A stretch of DNA of 64,000 bases, from the NCBI RefSeq assembly GCF_009796745.1, contig NZ_CP047024.1, positions 1,364,001-1,428,000 on the forward strand, read 5' to 3'. A model generated the notes under the pieces. The model saw only the letters and a program-made list of their open reading frames with translations, was not told where the DNA came from and ran no database searches. The DNA comes from Paraglaciecola sp. L1A13. Lineage in GTDB: Bacteria > Pseudomonadota > Gammaproteobacteria > Enterobacterales > Alteromonadaceae. Position numbers and translations under genes: made by a program. This document shows, piece after piece, positions 17,109 through 25,942 of this stretch. How positions within the stretch are numbered: the first letter of the stretch is position 1; every line of letters begins with the position of its first letter.

Positions 17109-19634
17109 TTAATATTCGGCGTTAAGTAGTTGTTCTATTTCCAAACTTTTTTGCGGATGATGTTGCTGACTATCTTGATTATCGATGATCGTCAGGGCGT
17201 CAAACTGATAACGACTCATCACCAAATCGGTAATATCCAGTAAATCCCCGACACCATGTACGTTCCAAAGTTTTTCTTCGAGTTGCTTTGCTTTGTGCAC
17301 AGCATAAACACCCACATAATTAATTTCAGACTGTAGATGGTCAATATCAGGTCTACCGGTTCGTGCTAAAAATACCTTTAATGCTATAAACTGCCCCTTT
17401 TCAATAGACTGCGAGATGAACTGACGCCGTTGCTCGTCCGTGGCGAACTGATCAGCAAAGCAGCTCTTAATTGCCTCTGCTGGGTCATCTTTACTAGGAT
17501 CAAAAGCCACAAATAATTCATTCATCACTGGACGTTGGTGGGGCTTTATACGGCTCAACGCACTTTGAATGAAATCCATTGGTCCGTCTCTACCTTCGAA
17601 CAACGCCACTAAGTTAAATTTTCCGGGAGGGGCTTGAAAGCTCAATAAGGTCGTGAGGCGAATTTGATTGGACCAAGTTGCTACAGCATCAGGCACATAT
17701 TTCGCCCCTTCTTTTCGAATAAAAAAAGCGACATTAGGCACATTGTTAGCATATATATTTCGCAGAGCCTCGCCGATGCCCGGGATATCTTCTTCATCCC
17801 TGTATGCTTTGAGTTTAGAACGATTGTTCTTAATCAGTTCTTCAAAAAAGGCCTTGGTGCTGTTGCTTTGCTCGTCATTCACTACTTTCAAGTGCAAAAT
17901 ATTGCGCTCAGCTGATATTTGACGAACGGTATAGGGTAGATTATTAAGCGCGTATTTCCGTGTTACTTTTTGCAGTTGCGGAAAGCTAACGTGCACTTTT
18001 GTGTCTACCGCTTTATGGAAAAATGTATTTAACTCGAGCTTAATACCGTTGATCGATATGTCATCGGTATTCCCTTCTAACACCATTTCTTCGACGGTTA
18101 GCTGTATCTTACTGCGCAACATGAAACGTGTTTCACGACGCTGATTAGCATATTTAAATCGAAATACCTGAATGTTCTCAGGGGGATGATTACGGGGATG
18201 ACCAAATACCTTTAAGCTAGGTAATTTTGCCCGGTCGAGGGGCATTTTTTGGAAACATTCTGTGTTGTACTTATCGGTTAAATTCGTAAGTAAAGCGATG
18301 TGGGTTAAATGTTGTAAACGCGACATAAGACGAGGCGTAGGGGGTTGATTCTGGCGTTTGACCGACTGACTTATGCTGTCTGCAATCGACAGGGGACGAT
18401 GACTCTGTTTAGGTTCCATTTCTTGTACTTGTAATTTATACACCCGCCAACTGACTTTACGCGAACCGTAGCCTAAAAATACATCCTTTAAACTAGGATT
18501 AGCGACCAGCTCTTCGTGTGACGCAGAATAAAAGTAAACTTTGTCATTTTTTATATGATTAAAAGAATACAGATAGGTTTCTTGCTTATCTTTAGCATAA
18601 GAAAGACACTGCTTGATACGGGCATCACTAAACAAGTAGCCAAGTTTTAGATCACTTATTTCATTATTCCAGTAAAAAATATCTTGTCGGTTACAGTCGT
18701 TTGCTAACGCATAGCGTGGAATAAATGTCCCGTCCTTTGACTCAATATACACAGGAACGGAAGTGAAATTAGGTATGTAATATTGTTCGTAAGTTTTTTT
18801 ATGTATTGCATCGAATGTGTTGTCTAAGTTCACTTTATAGCGACGTTTATTGCCATGAATAAAGCGTTCAAGAAAACGATCGAAGCTTGGCATTAAAATA
18901 TCAAATAAACGCTTTAAATGCAGGCGTTGATCATCTGTATTGCGGTTAATTCCTTCGACAACATATTGCACACCTTGACGATTATCCAGCACATATTCAT
19001 GTTCAATACCCCGAAATTGCACGGATAACCTGTCGCCGATTTTAAATCTGTGTTCTTTGCTGATTTTAAGTTTTAAACCACCGAGTGATACGTCGACAGT
19101 CGTGGCCAGCATACTTTTATTGTTTTCGGTGAATATTTCTACGCTCATAGCGTAATTCATACGCTCTTCGTTGCGTTGGGAGAATTCGCCAAATGGCATA
19201 ATAGGTGCCAAATAGTCTTGTCTGATGGGAACCGCAACGGCTTCGTTCTTAACCGCTCGAGTCATTTCTTTTTGCTGGCGCTTGTGCATCACTCGATAGT
19301 TATTTTCTGTGCTTAATACGGCTTCGTTGACGCCCACTGTATATTCACCAAATGAGCGAACTTGGCGCTCAAAAACGTCGATGGCCATATCATCTAAATA
19401 ATGAGTTTGACTTTCGTATTCATACAATTTGCATTTGCCGTCGACGTGACCGCGTAAGTCAATTATGCGCGTACATGGCCTTGCTAATCGCTTGAGTTCC
19501 ATTTTCAGTAAAAAGCGCTTTTGCTTCGGTATTGATCCTGCAACCTGAGCCAAAATTTGATTAAATTCAGGCTCATTGATCATCGGTTTCAGTTGTTCAA
19601 TAATGTCATGATACTGCTCAAGATCTTGATTCAT
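17109..19634 (-). CDS. Large protein with two PilZ (cyclic-di-GMP-binding) domains
   Basis: This 841-residue cytoplasmic protein has two PilZ-like domains. The first spans about residues 154-260, with RNEER and then DVSLGG at 181-186. The second spans about 498-600, with RRETR and then DISING. RxxxR and (D/N)xSxxG are the cyclic-di-GMP ligands in this family, and the second copy matches best. The rest is unassigned and has no membrane segments or enzyme motifs. It sits in reverse orientation between serB and radA, which are neighbours in enterobacteria. A regulatory role in motility or surface adhesion would fit PilZ proteins generally, but no partner is encoded nearby. Confidence 0.8.
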   Translation of the reverse strand: MNQDLEQYHDIIEQLKPMINEPEFNQILAQVAGSIPKQKRFLLKMELKRLARPCTRIIDLRGHVDGKCKLYEYESQTHYLDDMAIDVFERQVRSFGEYTVGVNEAVLSTENNYRVMHKRQQKEMTRAVKNEAVAVPIRQDYLAPIMPFGEFSQRNEERMNYAMSVEIFTENNKSMLATTVDVSLGGLKLKISKEHRFKIGDRLSVQFRGIEHEYVLDNRQGVQYVVEGINRNTDDQRLHLKRLFDILMPSFDRFLERFIHGNKRRYKVNLDNTFDAIHKKTYEQYYIPNFTSVPVYIESKDGTFIPRYALANDCNRQDIFYWNNEISDLKLGYLFSDARIKQCLSYAKDKQETYLYSFNHIKNDKVYFYSASHEELVANPSLKDVFLGYGSRKVSWRVYKLQVQEMEPKQSHRPLSIADSISQSVKRQNQPPTPRLMSRLQHLTHIALLTNLTDKYNTECFQKMPLDRAKLPSLKVFGHPRNHPPENIQVFRFKYANQRRETRFMLRSKIQLTVEEMVLEGNTDDISINGIKLELNTFFHKAVDTKVHVSFPQLQKVTRKYALNNLPYTVRQISAERNILHLKVVNDEQSNSTKAFFEELIKNNRSKLKAYRDEEDIPGIGEALRNIYANNVPNVAFFIRKEGAKYVPDAVATWSNQIRLTTLLSFQAPPGKFNLVALFEGRDGPMDFIQSALSRIKPHQRPVMNELFVAFDPSKDDPAEAIKSCFADQFATDEQRRQFISQSIEKGQFIALKVFLARTGRPDIDHLQSEINYVGVYAVHKAKQLEEKLWNVHGVGDLLDITDLVMSRYQFDALTIIDNQDSQQHHPQKSLEIEQLLNAEY

Positions 19635-19824
19635 AGTGAATGCGTACTTAATTTTAAGTGTTTAGGACAGACTCGATATAGACTTATCGGCAAGCCGAGT
19701 CGTTTTCATAATGCAATATGTCCAAGCTTATCCTACTATAGGCCGCCTTTTCTCAAGGTTAGGCCCGACGTTGAGCCATTTTCGCGTCAACCAATATACA
19801 AATAACATCTGATTGTGGAGTAAT

Positions 19825-21189
19825 ATGGCCAAACGTAAAACTGCCTATGTTTGTAGTGACTGTGGCGCAGAATATCCCCGCTGGCAAGGGCAATGTAACG
19901 ATTGCAACGCTTGGAATACCATTACCGAGTTTGTGGTCAGCCCTGCGCGTAATCAACCAGAGCGTAATTTGCGTGGTTACGCTGGGCAAACGGTCGCTAA
20001 AATTGAAACATTAAACAACATTGATTTGGCTGCGTTACCGCGCTTTACCTCTAATTTCAATGAGTTAGATAGGGTGCTTGGTGGAGGGATTGTCCCCGGA
20101 AGTGCCATTTTAATTGGTGGGTCTCCTGGTGCCGGTAAAAGTACGCTTTTATTACAGGTTATGTGTCACCTTGCAGCTCAGCGAAGTGCATTATATGTCA
20201 CGGGTGAAGAATCCTTGCAGCAGGTGGCCATGCGAGCCCAGCGATTGGGCTTACCCAATGATAAACTGAGCATGCTGGCAGAGACGAGTGTCGAAACCAT
20301 TTGTGAATTAGCTTTGACGCTTAAACCGCAGATAATGGTGATTGATTCCATTCAGGTGATGCATGTTGCTGATGTGGCGTCGGCACCAGGCAGTGTGTCG
20401 CAGGTGCGTGAAAGCGCTGCTTACCTAACACGATTTGCTAAGCAGCATCATATCGCTATGTTCCTTGTTGGCCACGTAACCAAAGATGGCAGCTTAGCTG
20501 GGCCGAAAGTACTAGAGCACTGTATTGATTGCTCTATGATGCTCGAGGGTGAAAGTGACAGTCGTTACCGTACGTTGCGTAGTCAGAAAAACCGTTTTGG
20601 AGCTGTCAACGAGCTAGGTGTGTTTGGTATGACCGAACGAGGTTTAAAAGAAGTTAGCAACCCTTCGGCGATATTTCTAAGTCGCGATGAGCAGCAATCA
20701 CCTGGCAGTATTGTGATGGTAGTCTGGGAAGGCACTAGGCCATTATTAGTTGAGATACAGGCCCTAGTGGATTATTCGCAAACCGCTAATCCACGCCGAG
20801 TTGCGGTGGGTCTAGAGCAAAATCGTATGGCGATGCTGCTTGCTGTATTACACCGCCATGGTGATTTGCAGATGAACGATCAAGATGTATTTGCTAATGT
20901 GGTCGGTGGCGTTAAAGTCACAGAAACCAGTGCCGACCTTGCGCTTTTGTTATCCATTGTGTCAAGTTTTCGCAATAAAACATTAGACTCTGAGTTGATT
21001 GCTTTTGGCGAAGTGGGTTTAGCTGGCGAAATACGGCCGGTACCCAACGGCTCTGAACGAATAAGCGAAGCGGCAAAGCATGGATTTAAACGTGCCATTG
21101 TGCCAAAAGCAAACGTGCCCAAGCAGAAAATTAATGGTATCGAAATTATCGGGGTTTCTCGCCTTAGCGAAGCCCTTGAGGTACTCTAG
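19825..21189 (+). CDS. radA: DNA repair protein RadA (Sms)
   Basis: This 454-residue protein (E. coli RadA is 460) starts at ATG 19825, with GGAG seven bases upstream. A TTG four codons earlier is not needed. It has an N-terminal C4 zinc finger (Cys10, 13, 24, 27), a Walker A motif GGSPGAGKST near residue 100, and the RadA-specific KNRFG motif near 255. A Lon-protease-like C-terminal domain without the protease dyad follows (DLALLLSIVSSFRNK, GEVGLAGEIRPV). RadA drives branch migration of recombination intermediates. It is divergent from the PilZ gene. Confidence 0.96.
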   Translation: MAKRKTAYVCSDCGAEYPRWQGQCNDCNAWNTITEFVVSPARNQPERNLRGYAGQTVAKIETLNNIDLAALPRFTSNFNELDRVLGGGIVPGSAILIGGSPGAGKSTLLLQVMCHLAAQRSALYVTGEESLQQVAMRAQRLGLPNDKLSMLAETSVETICELALTLKPQIMVIDSIQVMHVADVASAPGSVSQVRESAAYLTRFAKQHHIAMFLVGHVTKDGSLAGPKVLEHCIDCSMMLEGESDSRYRTLRSQKNRFGAVNELGVFGMTERGLKEVSNPSAIFLSRDEQQSPGSIVMVVWEGTRPLLVEIQALVDYSQTANPRRVAVGLEQNRMAMLLAVLHRHGDLQMNDQDVFANVVGGVKVTETSADLALLLSIVSSFRNKTLDSELIAFGEVGLAGEIRPVPNGSERISEAAKHGFKRAIVPKANVPKQKINGIEIIGVSRLSEALEVL

Positions 21190-21203
21190 TTAAAGGACCC
21201 GTT

Positions 21204-21250
21204 TTAGACGTAAATAAACCGCGCTAATATTAGTGGTTTACGTCTAATTT
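21204..21250. terminator. Terminator-like hairpin after radA
   Basis: TTAGACGTAAA and TTTACGTCTAA form a perfect 11-bp stem, enclosing a further TAAACC/GGTTTA pairing and a CTAATATTAG palindrome. It begins 15 bases after the radA stop. The downstream T-run is weak, so it may be a Rho-assisted or mRNA-stabilising end. Confidence 0.55.
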
Positions 21251-21359
21251 ATTGATACTCATGATTTTTATTAGTAATGGATTATTACTTATTATGGGGG
21301 GATGGCATGCTAATATGCAGCCAAGACGTTATTTTCATCTTAATTAATGGCCTTATATA

Positions 21360-22427
21360 ATGAGTAAATTATTTTCCTTTTCTTTTTCCACTTCTCTTCT
21401 TCTAGGAAGTCTTGTGCAAGTATGCTGTGCACAAAGTACCCCATCCGAATTTGCTGAGCTCAGTTTAGATCAATTATTCGATATGAATATCACGGATGGT
21501 CAGGAACAAAACCATTCTGAAAGCCGCTGGTCTTTTGCCTACAATTTTAAGTCGGCGGAGTTTCGTGGTTATTTAGATGGGGATGCCAAGCGCAGCGATT
21601 CAAGCGTATTATGGCAAGGACAAGGCACGACAAGAACAGACAGTAATTTTCCGATACTGCCTACCGTCATAGATCAACAAGTACAGATTTTTTCTGTTGG
21701 ATACCGTCTAAATGAGGATTGGCGTGTGCATGTGTCACTTCCTTATATCACCCAAAGTACTGATCACATCAGCATCGTTGATGAATATGACCACTTCACT
21801 ATCGACACCGATGGCGTTGGGGATGCCGTGCTGTCAGTTAGTCATCGGTTAGTCGCGACGAGCGATGATGTATGGTGGTTTACTTTTGGGGCTAGTTTAC
21901 CCACCGGATCAATTGATGAAGTTGGCGATACCCCCAGAGACGTTGGTGACCAACAATTACCCTACACAATGCAATTGGGCTCAGGTACCTATGACTTTCC
22001 CATTGAGTTCAGTTACAAGAGCCTAGGCGAGCATGACTTCAGCTTAAGTATGTCGGCCATGTTGCGCACCGGAAAAAATGATCGTGATTATCGACTGGGT
22101 AATAGTTATAGCATTTCTGGCCGCTATAAATTCCATGCCACAGCAGAGTTGAAGCCTTACTTAGGGATGGAATATCAATATCGTAGTGCAATACATGGGC
22201 AAGACGACGAAATAATGTTTGCTGGTCCATTCCCTTATCCTGCGAGTATTACAAACCCTAAATTATACGGTGGTAAGAAAGTCAGTGCGCAAATAGGGAT
22301 CCGCTGGCAGTTTAGTGAGTTTTATGCACTTCGCGCTGAATTTTCAAAACCCGTATATCAATACTTGAATGGCCCACAACCGAAAGAAAACTACCGCACC
22401 GGTTTGACACTTTCGCGTTTAATGTGA
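21360..22427 (+). CDS. Outer-membrane beta-barrel-like protein (function unknown)
   Basis: This 355-residue exported protein has a signal peptide at about residues 1-24 (FSTSLLLGSLVQVCCA). After an ELSLDQLFDMNIT segment, like those near the N-terminus of several barrel proteins, it is rich in alternating hydrophobic/polar strands with aromatic ends (VQIFSVGYRL, WRVHVSLPYI, AELKPYLGMEYQY, IGIRWQF). It ends in LTLSRLM. This looks like a transporter-type or phenol-degradation-type barrel. It is first in an operon with the YfiR-like and GGDEF-EAL genes; the downstream start lies 10 bases after its stop. An outer-membrane partner for the YfiR-like protein is plausible inference. Confidence 0.65.
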   Translation: MSKLFSFSFSTSLLLGSLVQVCCAQSTPSEFAELSLDQLFDMNITDGQEQNHSESRWSFAYNFKSAEFRGYLDGDAKRSDSSVLWQGQGTTRTDSNFPILPTVIDQQVQIFSVGYRLNEDWRVHVSLPYITQSTDHISIVDEYDHFTIDTDGVGDAVLSVSHRLVATSDDVWWFTFGASLPTGSIDEVGDTPRDVGDQQLPYTMQLGSGTYDFPIEFSYKSLGEHDFSLSMSAMLRTGKNDRDYRLGNSYSISGRYKFHATAELKPYLGMEYQYRSAIHGQDDEIMFAGPFPYPASITNPKLYGGKKVSAQIGIRWQFSEFYALRAEFSKPVYQYLNGPQPKENYRTGLTLSRLM

Positions 22428-22437
22428 GGTTAATTGC

Positions 22438-22968
22438 GTGTTTGGTTTAATGAATATCAATTGGGTGAAAGGCAGTTTTGTATTTATTATACTGTTTCCA
22501 TCTTTGGTGATGGCTTCTCAAGAGTTGGCTAAAGAACGAAAGCTTAAAGCGGCGTATTTACTCAATTTTACGAAATATATGCAATGGCCAAAAGGTAGTC
22601 ATAGTGTCCACAAAATGGGCTTTCATCTTTGTATACACAGCGATGTGCCTTTCTATGAATTTATGCAAGCACTCATCGCTCGGCACAATCAAGGAAATAA
22701 CAAACGACGCATTACCGTTAATAAAACGTTAGACGCAACGCTATGTCATATGGCTTATTTCCAAACACCTATCGCGCAACCTTTAACACAACTAGCTAAC
22801 GCGGTTATCGTGCTTGAATCACAGGACGTACAACAGGCTAATAGCGCTATCCGCTTCTATACCCAGGCGCAAAGAGTGCGCTTCGAATTCGATCTACCGC
22901 AATTGGCTAAGGCGCAAGTCAGTGCTAGTTCTGAGTTGTTGAAACTCGCGAAGATAGTGCGAAAATGA
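22438..22968 (+). CDS. YfiR-like periplasmic protein (DUF4154)
   Basis: This 176-residue protein has a signal peptide at residues 1-27 (FVFIILFPSLVMA). The DUF4154 hallmarks follow: KERKLKAAYLLNFTKYMQWP early, a CIHSD strand, and a C-terminal IRFYTQAQRVRFEFDLPQLAKAQVSASSELLKLAKIV. In Pseudomonas, YfiR sits in the periplasm and represses the membrane diguanylate cyclase YfiN/TpbB. The start is GTG, with GAGG eight bases upstream, and the end overlaps the GGDEF-EAL gene by 4 bases (ATGA). This context strongly supports a YfiR-YfiN-type pair. Confidence 0.88.
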   Translation: MFGLMNINWVKGSFVFIILFPSLVMASQELAKERKLKAAYLLNFTKYMQWPKGSHSVHKMGFHLCIHSDVPFYEFMQALIARHNQGNNKRRITVNKTLDATLCHMAYFQTPIAQPLTQLANAVIVLESQDVQQANSAIRFYTQAQRVRFEFDLPQLAKAQVSASSELLKLAKIVRK

Positions 22969-25073
22969 TGTTTTCAACTATCACGCGAGCCTCTTTTTTT
23001 CATAAGCAACTTATTGCGATCATCGGCACTAACTTGCTGGTTTTGGGGATCGCTGCGCTACTCATTTACTCCGCTTTTGTTGACGATTATCGGGATAATT
23101 TAATCAAAACCATGGATAGTCATGCGTCGTTGCTATCGGCGGCCAGTCGTTCTGCCTTGTTATTTAATGACGAACGGGCTGGGCAGACTATCCTCGCGTC
23201 TTTGGAAAAAATACCAGCAGTGCGTTACGTACAAATCCTCGATAGCCGTAAAGCCATTTTTGCCACTTACACGCGAGAAGGGCAGAGTAGCGATATTTCG
23301 TTGAGCGACATTGAACCAGGATATTATTTTACCAATGACAATCTTTACCTGACGCAAGAAATAACACTAGAGCAAGATGTACTTGGCTACATTTTGCTAT
23401 CAGCAGACACTTTGTCGTTACAAGGTCAGCAACGTCGATATGGGCAAATGGTATTGTGGGTATTTCTACTTGGTTCGTTGCTGGCGTACCTGTTGAATTG
23501 GCGTATGCAGAAACGCCTGCAATCCCCGATAAAACGTTTGATCCGTTTAGTGGATTATGTGGCTAAAGAAGGGTTGTACGACCAACGTATTTTTAACCGT
23601 AGAGAGGACGAAATAGGGCGATTAGTGAATGGGGTTAATTCGATGTTGGACACCATTGAAGATCATCAATTTAAATTAAGTGAACACAGCGAACATCTTG
23701 AAGGGATAGTTGCACTTCGCACAGAGCAGCTCTATGAGCGGGCAAATTTTGATGCATTAACCCAATTACCTAACAGACATTCCTTGACCGACAAAATTGC
23801 GCAAGCTATCGAGAGGGCCAAAGACAAGAACAGCAATTTGGCGTTGATGTTTCTCGACTTAGACCGCTTCAAAGTGATTAACGACAGTCTGGGCCATTTT
23901 ATGGGGGATAAGTTGTTAATTGAAGTGGCTAAAAAAATCCAACAAAGAATAAAGGACGGTGATGTAGTCGGTCGCTGGGGCGGGGACGAATTCGTCATTT
24001 TGATCGAAAATCCACAGGACATAAGCTCGGTAGATGCATTGGCTAAGGACATTATCGCGGCCCTAAGTCTTCCGCTTATTGTCGCGGGCCATCAATTACA
24101 TATTTCCACCAGTATCGGCATAGCATGTTTTCCCAAGGACGGCGATGACGCATCTAGTTTGCTAAAACATGCGGATACCAGCATGTATAAAGCAAAAGAA
24201 ATCGGCCTAGGACAGTTTCGGTTTTTTGAGCAGGCGATGCTCAACGATTCTGTTAGGCGACTAACATTGGAAACTCAGTTACGTGAGGCCGCCGCGCAGC
24301 AGCAATTTCAATTGGTGTACCAACCGAAAATAAATATCCTTGATGAGAGCCTTGTTGGGTTAGAGGCATTAATTCGATGGAAAAATGGCCAAGAGTATAT
24401 TCACCCGTCAGTATTTTTGCCTATTGCGGAAGACATCGGGCTTATGGAGTCGATCAGTGTGTGGGTATTAAATCAGGCGTGTCAGCAAAACGCTGATTGG
24501 CAGCGTGTTGGTATCGATATCGTTCCCGTCGCTGTCAATCTGCCCGCATCATTTATAATGGGACCTCATTGCCTTGATTTCATTAACAACGCGCTAAATC
24601 AGTCTGGCTTAGCCGCCAAATTTTTGGAAATAGAAATTACTGAGAATACCTTTATTGCGTCCACAGAATTAGCGATAGATGTGCTCTCGGCATTGCATGA
24701 ATTAGGTGTAAATGTTGCAATTGATGACTTTGGTACGGGCTACTCGTGCATGAGTTATTTGCGCGATTTACCTATTAGCACCTTAAAAATTGATGGAACA
24801 TTTATAAATGATCTTGTCGCGCCAAAAGTTACAGACACACCACACAGCGCTAAAGATACGCATCAACGTGATCAAGGTATAATAAGATCTATTATCTTAC
24901 TGGGTAAAAGCTTAGGTTTAAGCATAGTGGCTGAATGTGTCGAGCAAGAATTTCAGGTTGATATATTAAGGCAAATGGGCTGCGATATTATTCAAGGATA
25001 TTACTACAGCAAGCCACTGTCAGTAAATGATGCTGATAGCTACCTGCGCAGTCATGTAGGCAATCAGACATAA
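22965..25073 (+). CDS. Membrane GGDEF-EAL protein (YfiN-like N-terminus)
   Basis: This 702-residue protein has a membrane helix at about 15-38, a periplasmic segment, a second helix at about 160-180, a HAMP linker (SPIKRLIRLVDYV) and then GGDEF and EAL domains. The GGDEF motif is intact near residues 338-342. Five residues before it the tetrad is KDGD, not RxxD, so product inhibition is probably lost. EAL is intact near 466, with the EITE, DDFGTGYS, KID and AECVE residues of active phosphodiesterases. It may both make and break cyclic-di-GMP. Coupling to the upstream YfiR-like gene suggests that periplasmic signals control it. Pseudomonas YfiN lacks the EAL half. Confidence 0.9.
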   Translation: MMFSTITRASFFHKQLIAIIGTNLLVLGIAALLIYSAFVDDYRDNLIKTMDSHASLLSAASRSALLFNDERAGQTILASLEKIPAVRYVQILDSRKAIFATYTREGQSSDISLSDIEPGYYFTNDNLYLTQEITLEQDVLGYILLSADTLSLQGQQRRYGQMVLWVFLLGSLLAYLLNWRMQKRLQSPIKRLIRLVDYVAKEGLYDQRIFNRREDEIGRLVNGVNSMLDTIEDHQFKLSEHSEHLEGIVALRTEQLYERANFDALTQLPNRHSLTDKIAQAIERAKDKNSNLALMFLDLDRFKVINDSLGHFMGDKLLIEVAKKIQQRIKDGDVVGRWGGDEFVILIENPQDISSVDALAKDIIAALSLPLIVAGHQLHISTSIGIACFPKDGDDASSLLKHADTSMYKAKEIGLGQFRFFEQAMLNDSVRRLTLETQLREAAAQQQFQLVYQPKINILDESLVGLEALIRWKNGQEYIHPSVFLPIAEDIGLMESISVWVLNQACQQNADWQRVGIDIVPVAVNLPASFIMGPHCLDFINNALNQSGLAAKFLEIEITENTFIASTELAIDVLSALHELGVNVAIDDFGTGYSCMSYLRDLPISTLKIDGTFINDLVAPKVTDTPHSAKDTHQRDQGIIRSIILLGKSLGLSIVAECVEQEFQVDILRQMGCDIIQGYYYSKPLSVNDADSYLRSHVGNQT

Positions 25074-25176
25074 TTTATTTCAACTAAGTGTTCAGCTAGT
25101 TCGTAGTTAGTATCCATTTAGTATCAGTGCTCAGCATCCATCAATTACCCGCCGATAAGAAAACTTGTAGCCTTAA

Positions 25177-25320
25177 CTAATTGTTTCTTTTTAGCTTCTG
25201 TAGCCAATTTTTTGAGCTTGAACCCACTGATTCATTATGCTGGTAAGAGCGTTTGATTGACTGCTGTAACTGACGTAAGTGATCCGCAAAACGGTTAGTT
25301 GAACTTTTAGTACGAGTCAT
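25177..25320 (-). CDS. Small basic protein of unknown function (47 residues)
   Basis: ATG at 25318-25320 is preceded by GGAG (nine bases upstream) and opens a 47-codon frame ending at TAG 25177. The peptide is basic and polar, with helical potential (FADHLRQLQQSIKRSYQ, KNWLQKLKRNN). It has no signal sequence or membrane segment. I do not recognise a family. It lies upstream-to-downstream with the entericidin-like gene on the same strand, 136 bases apart. Support is a good ribosome site and an otherwise empty region; it could still be chance. Confidence 0.45.
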   Translation of the reverse strand: MTRTKSSTNRFADHLRQLQQSIKRSYQHNESVGSSSKNWLQKLKRNN

Positions 25321-25456
25321 ATTCCATCTCCGGTTATATATGCATTTAATTGTTGTCTCTTTTACCAGACATAATTATCAATTTCATTCTGCCAGTATGT
25401 CAATTGATTGCTGCTACCAGCCTTATCTACTGACCGTATGTACTTATGTAAAGATA

Positions 25457-25615
25457 CTACTCGTTGGCAGCATCTTGAACGACTTCGCCTGCGCTTTCAA
25501 TATCCTGTCCAGCACCGTCAATAGTGGCGCATGAGGTTAAAGTGAAAACTAAAATAGCAACCAATGCGCTGGTATTTAACAATGTCTTCAATGCAGTTAT
25601 AAGTTTGCTTTTCAT
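25457..25615 (-). CDS. Entericidin-like small lipoprotein
   Basis: This 52-residue lipoprotein precursor starts at ATG 25615, with AGGA eight bases upstream. It has a hydrophobic signal (ALVAILVFTLTSC), a lipobox ending at Cys29, and a short mature part, CATIDGAGQDIESAGEVVQDAANE. That glycine/alanine-rich, acidic pattern (GxGxDI...GxxVxxAA) is the one seen in entericidin A/B proteins, which are small envelope lipoproteins of the EcnAB antidote/toxin pair in E. coli. Only one such gene is present here, and the annotation is by resemblance. Confidence 0.7.
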   Translation of the reverse strand: MKSKLITALKTLLNTSALVAILVFTLTSCATIDGAGQDIESAGEVVQDAANE

Positions 25616-25878
25616 AATATGTATCCTTTTATTTGAGTAATTAACACACTTTTAATGAATGTATTTACTCTCTGGGTAACTATTAGTAAGCCAATCTCAT
25701 GCCAACTTTTCTTGCTCAATTAGTTAATATAAAGTTAAATAAAATCAATAGGTTAACTTTTTATAATAGAAAGGTTAAATAACAGATGTAAATTCTACTA
25801 CTTATGTAGATAAATTTTACCTAAAGGCGGGATAAGAATTAATGATACGAGGTGAATGACATGAAAGAGATAAACGTA
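25616..25878. other. AT-rich intergenic region with no gene seen
   Basis: This holds the promoter region of the entericidin-like gene on the minus strand. It is very AT-rich between about 25700 and 25820. I find no coding frame, RNA gene or strong hairpin in it. Confidence 0.5.
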
Positions 25879-25908
25879 AAAAGCCGCGTAAGAATTTACG
25901 CGGCTTTT
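25879..25908. terminator. Terminator downstream of acnA
   Basis: AAAAGCCGCGTAA and TTACGCGGCTTTT form a perfect 13-bp stem around a GAAT loop. It lies 35 bases beyond the acnA stop codon on the minus strand and has a T-run on either strand. Confidence 0.88.
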
Positions 25909-25942
25909 GCTTAAGGTTGATTTACAGCGTTAATATGCAGCT

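Noticed and set aside
21303..21319. TGGCATGCTAATATGCA before the barrel gene, resembling a sigma-54 promoter
   Set aside because: GG and GC are eleven bases apart, not ten, so the essential spacing is wrong.
25340..25534. 64-codon plus-strand frame
   Set aside because: It overlaps the better-supported entericidin-like gene on the other strand and has no ribosome site.
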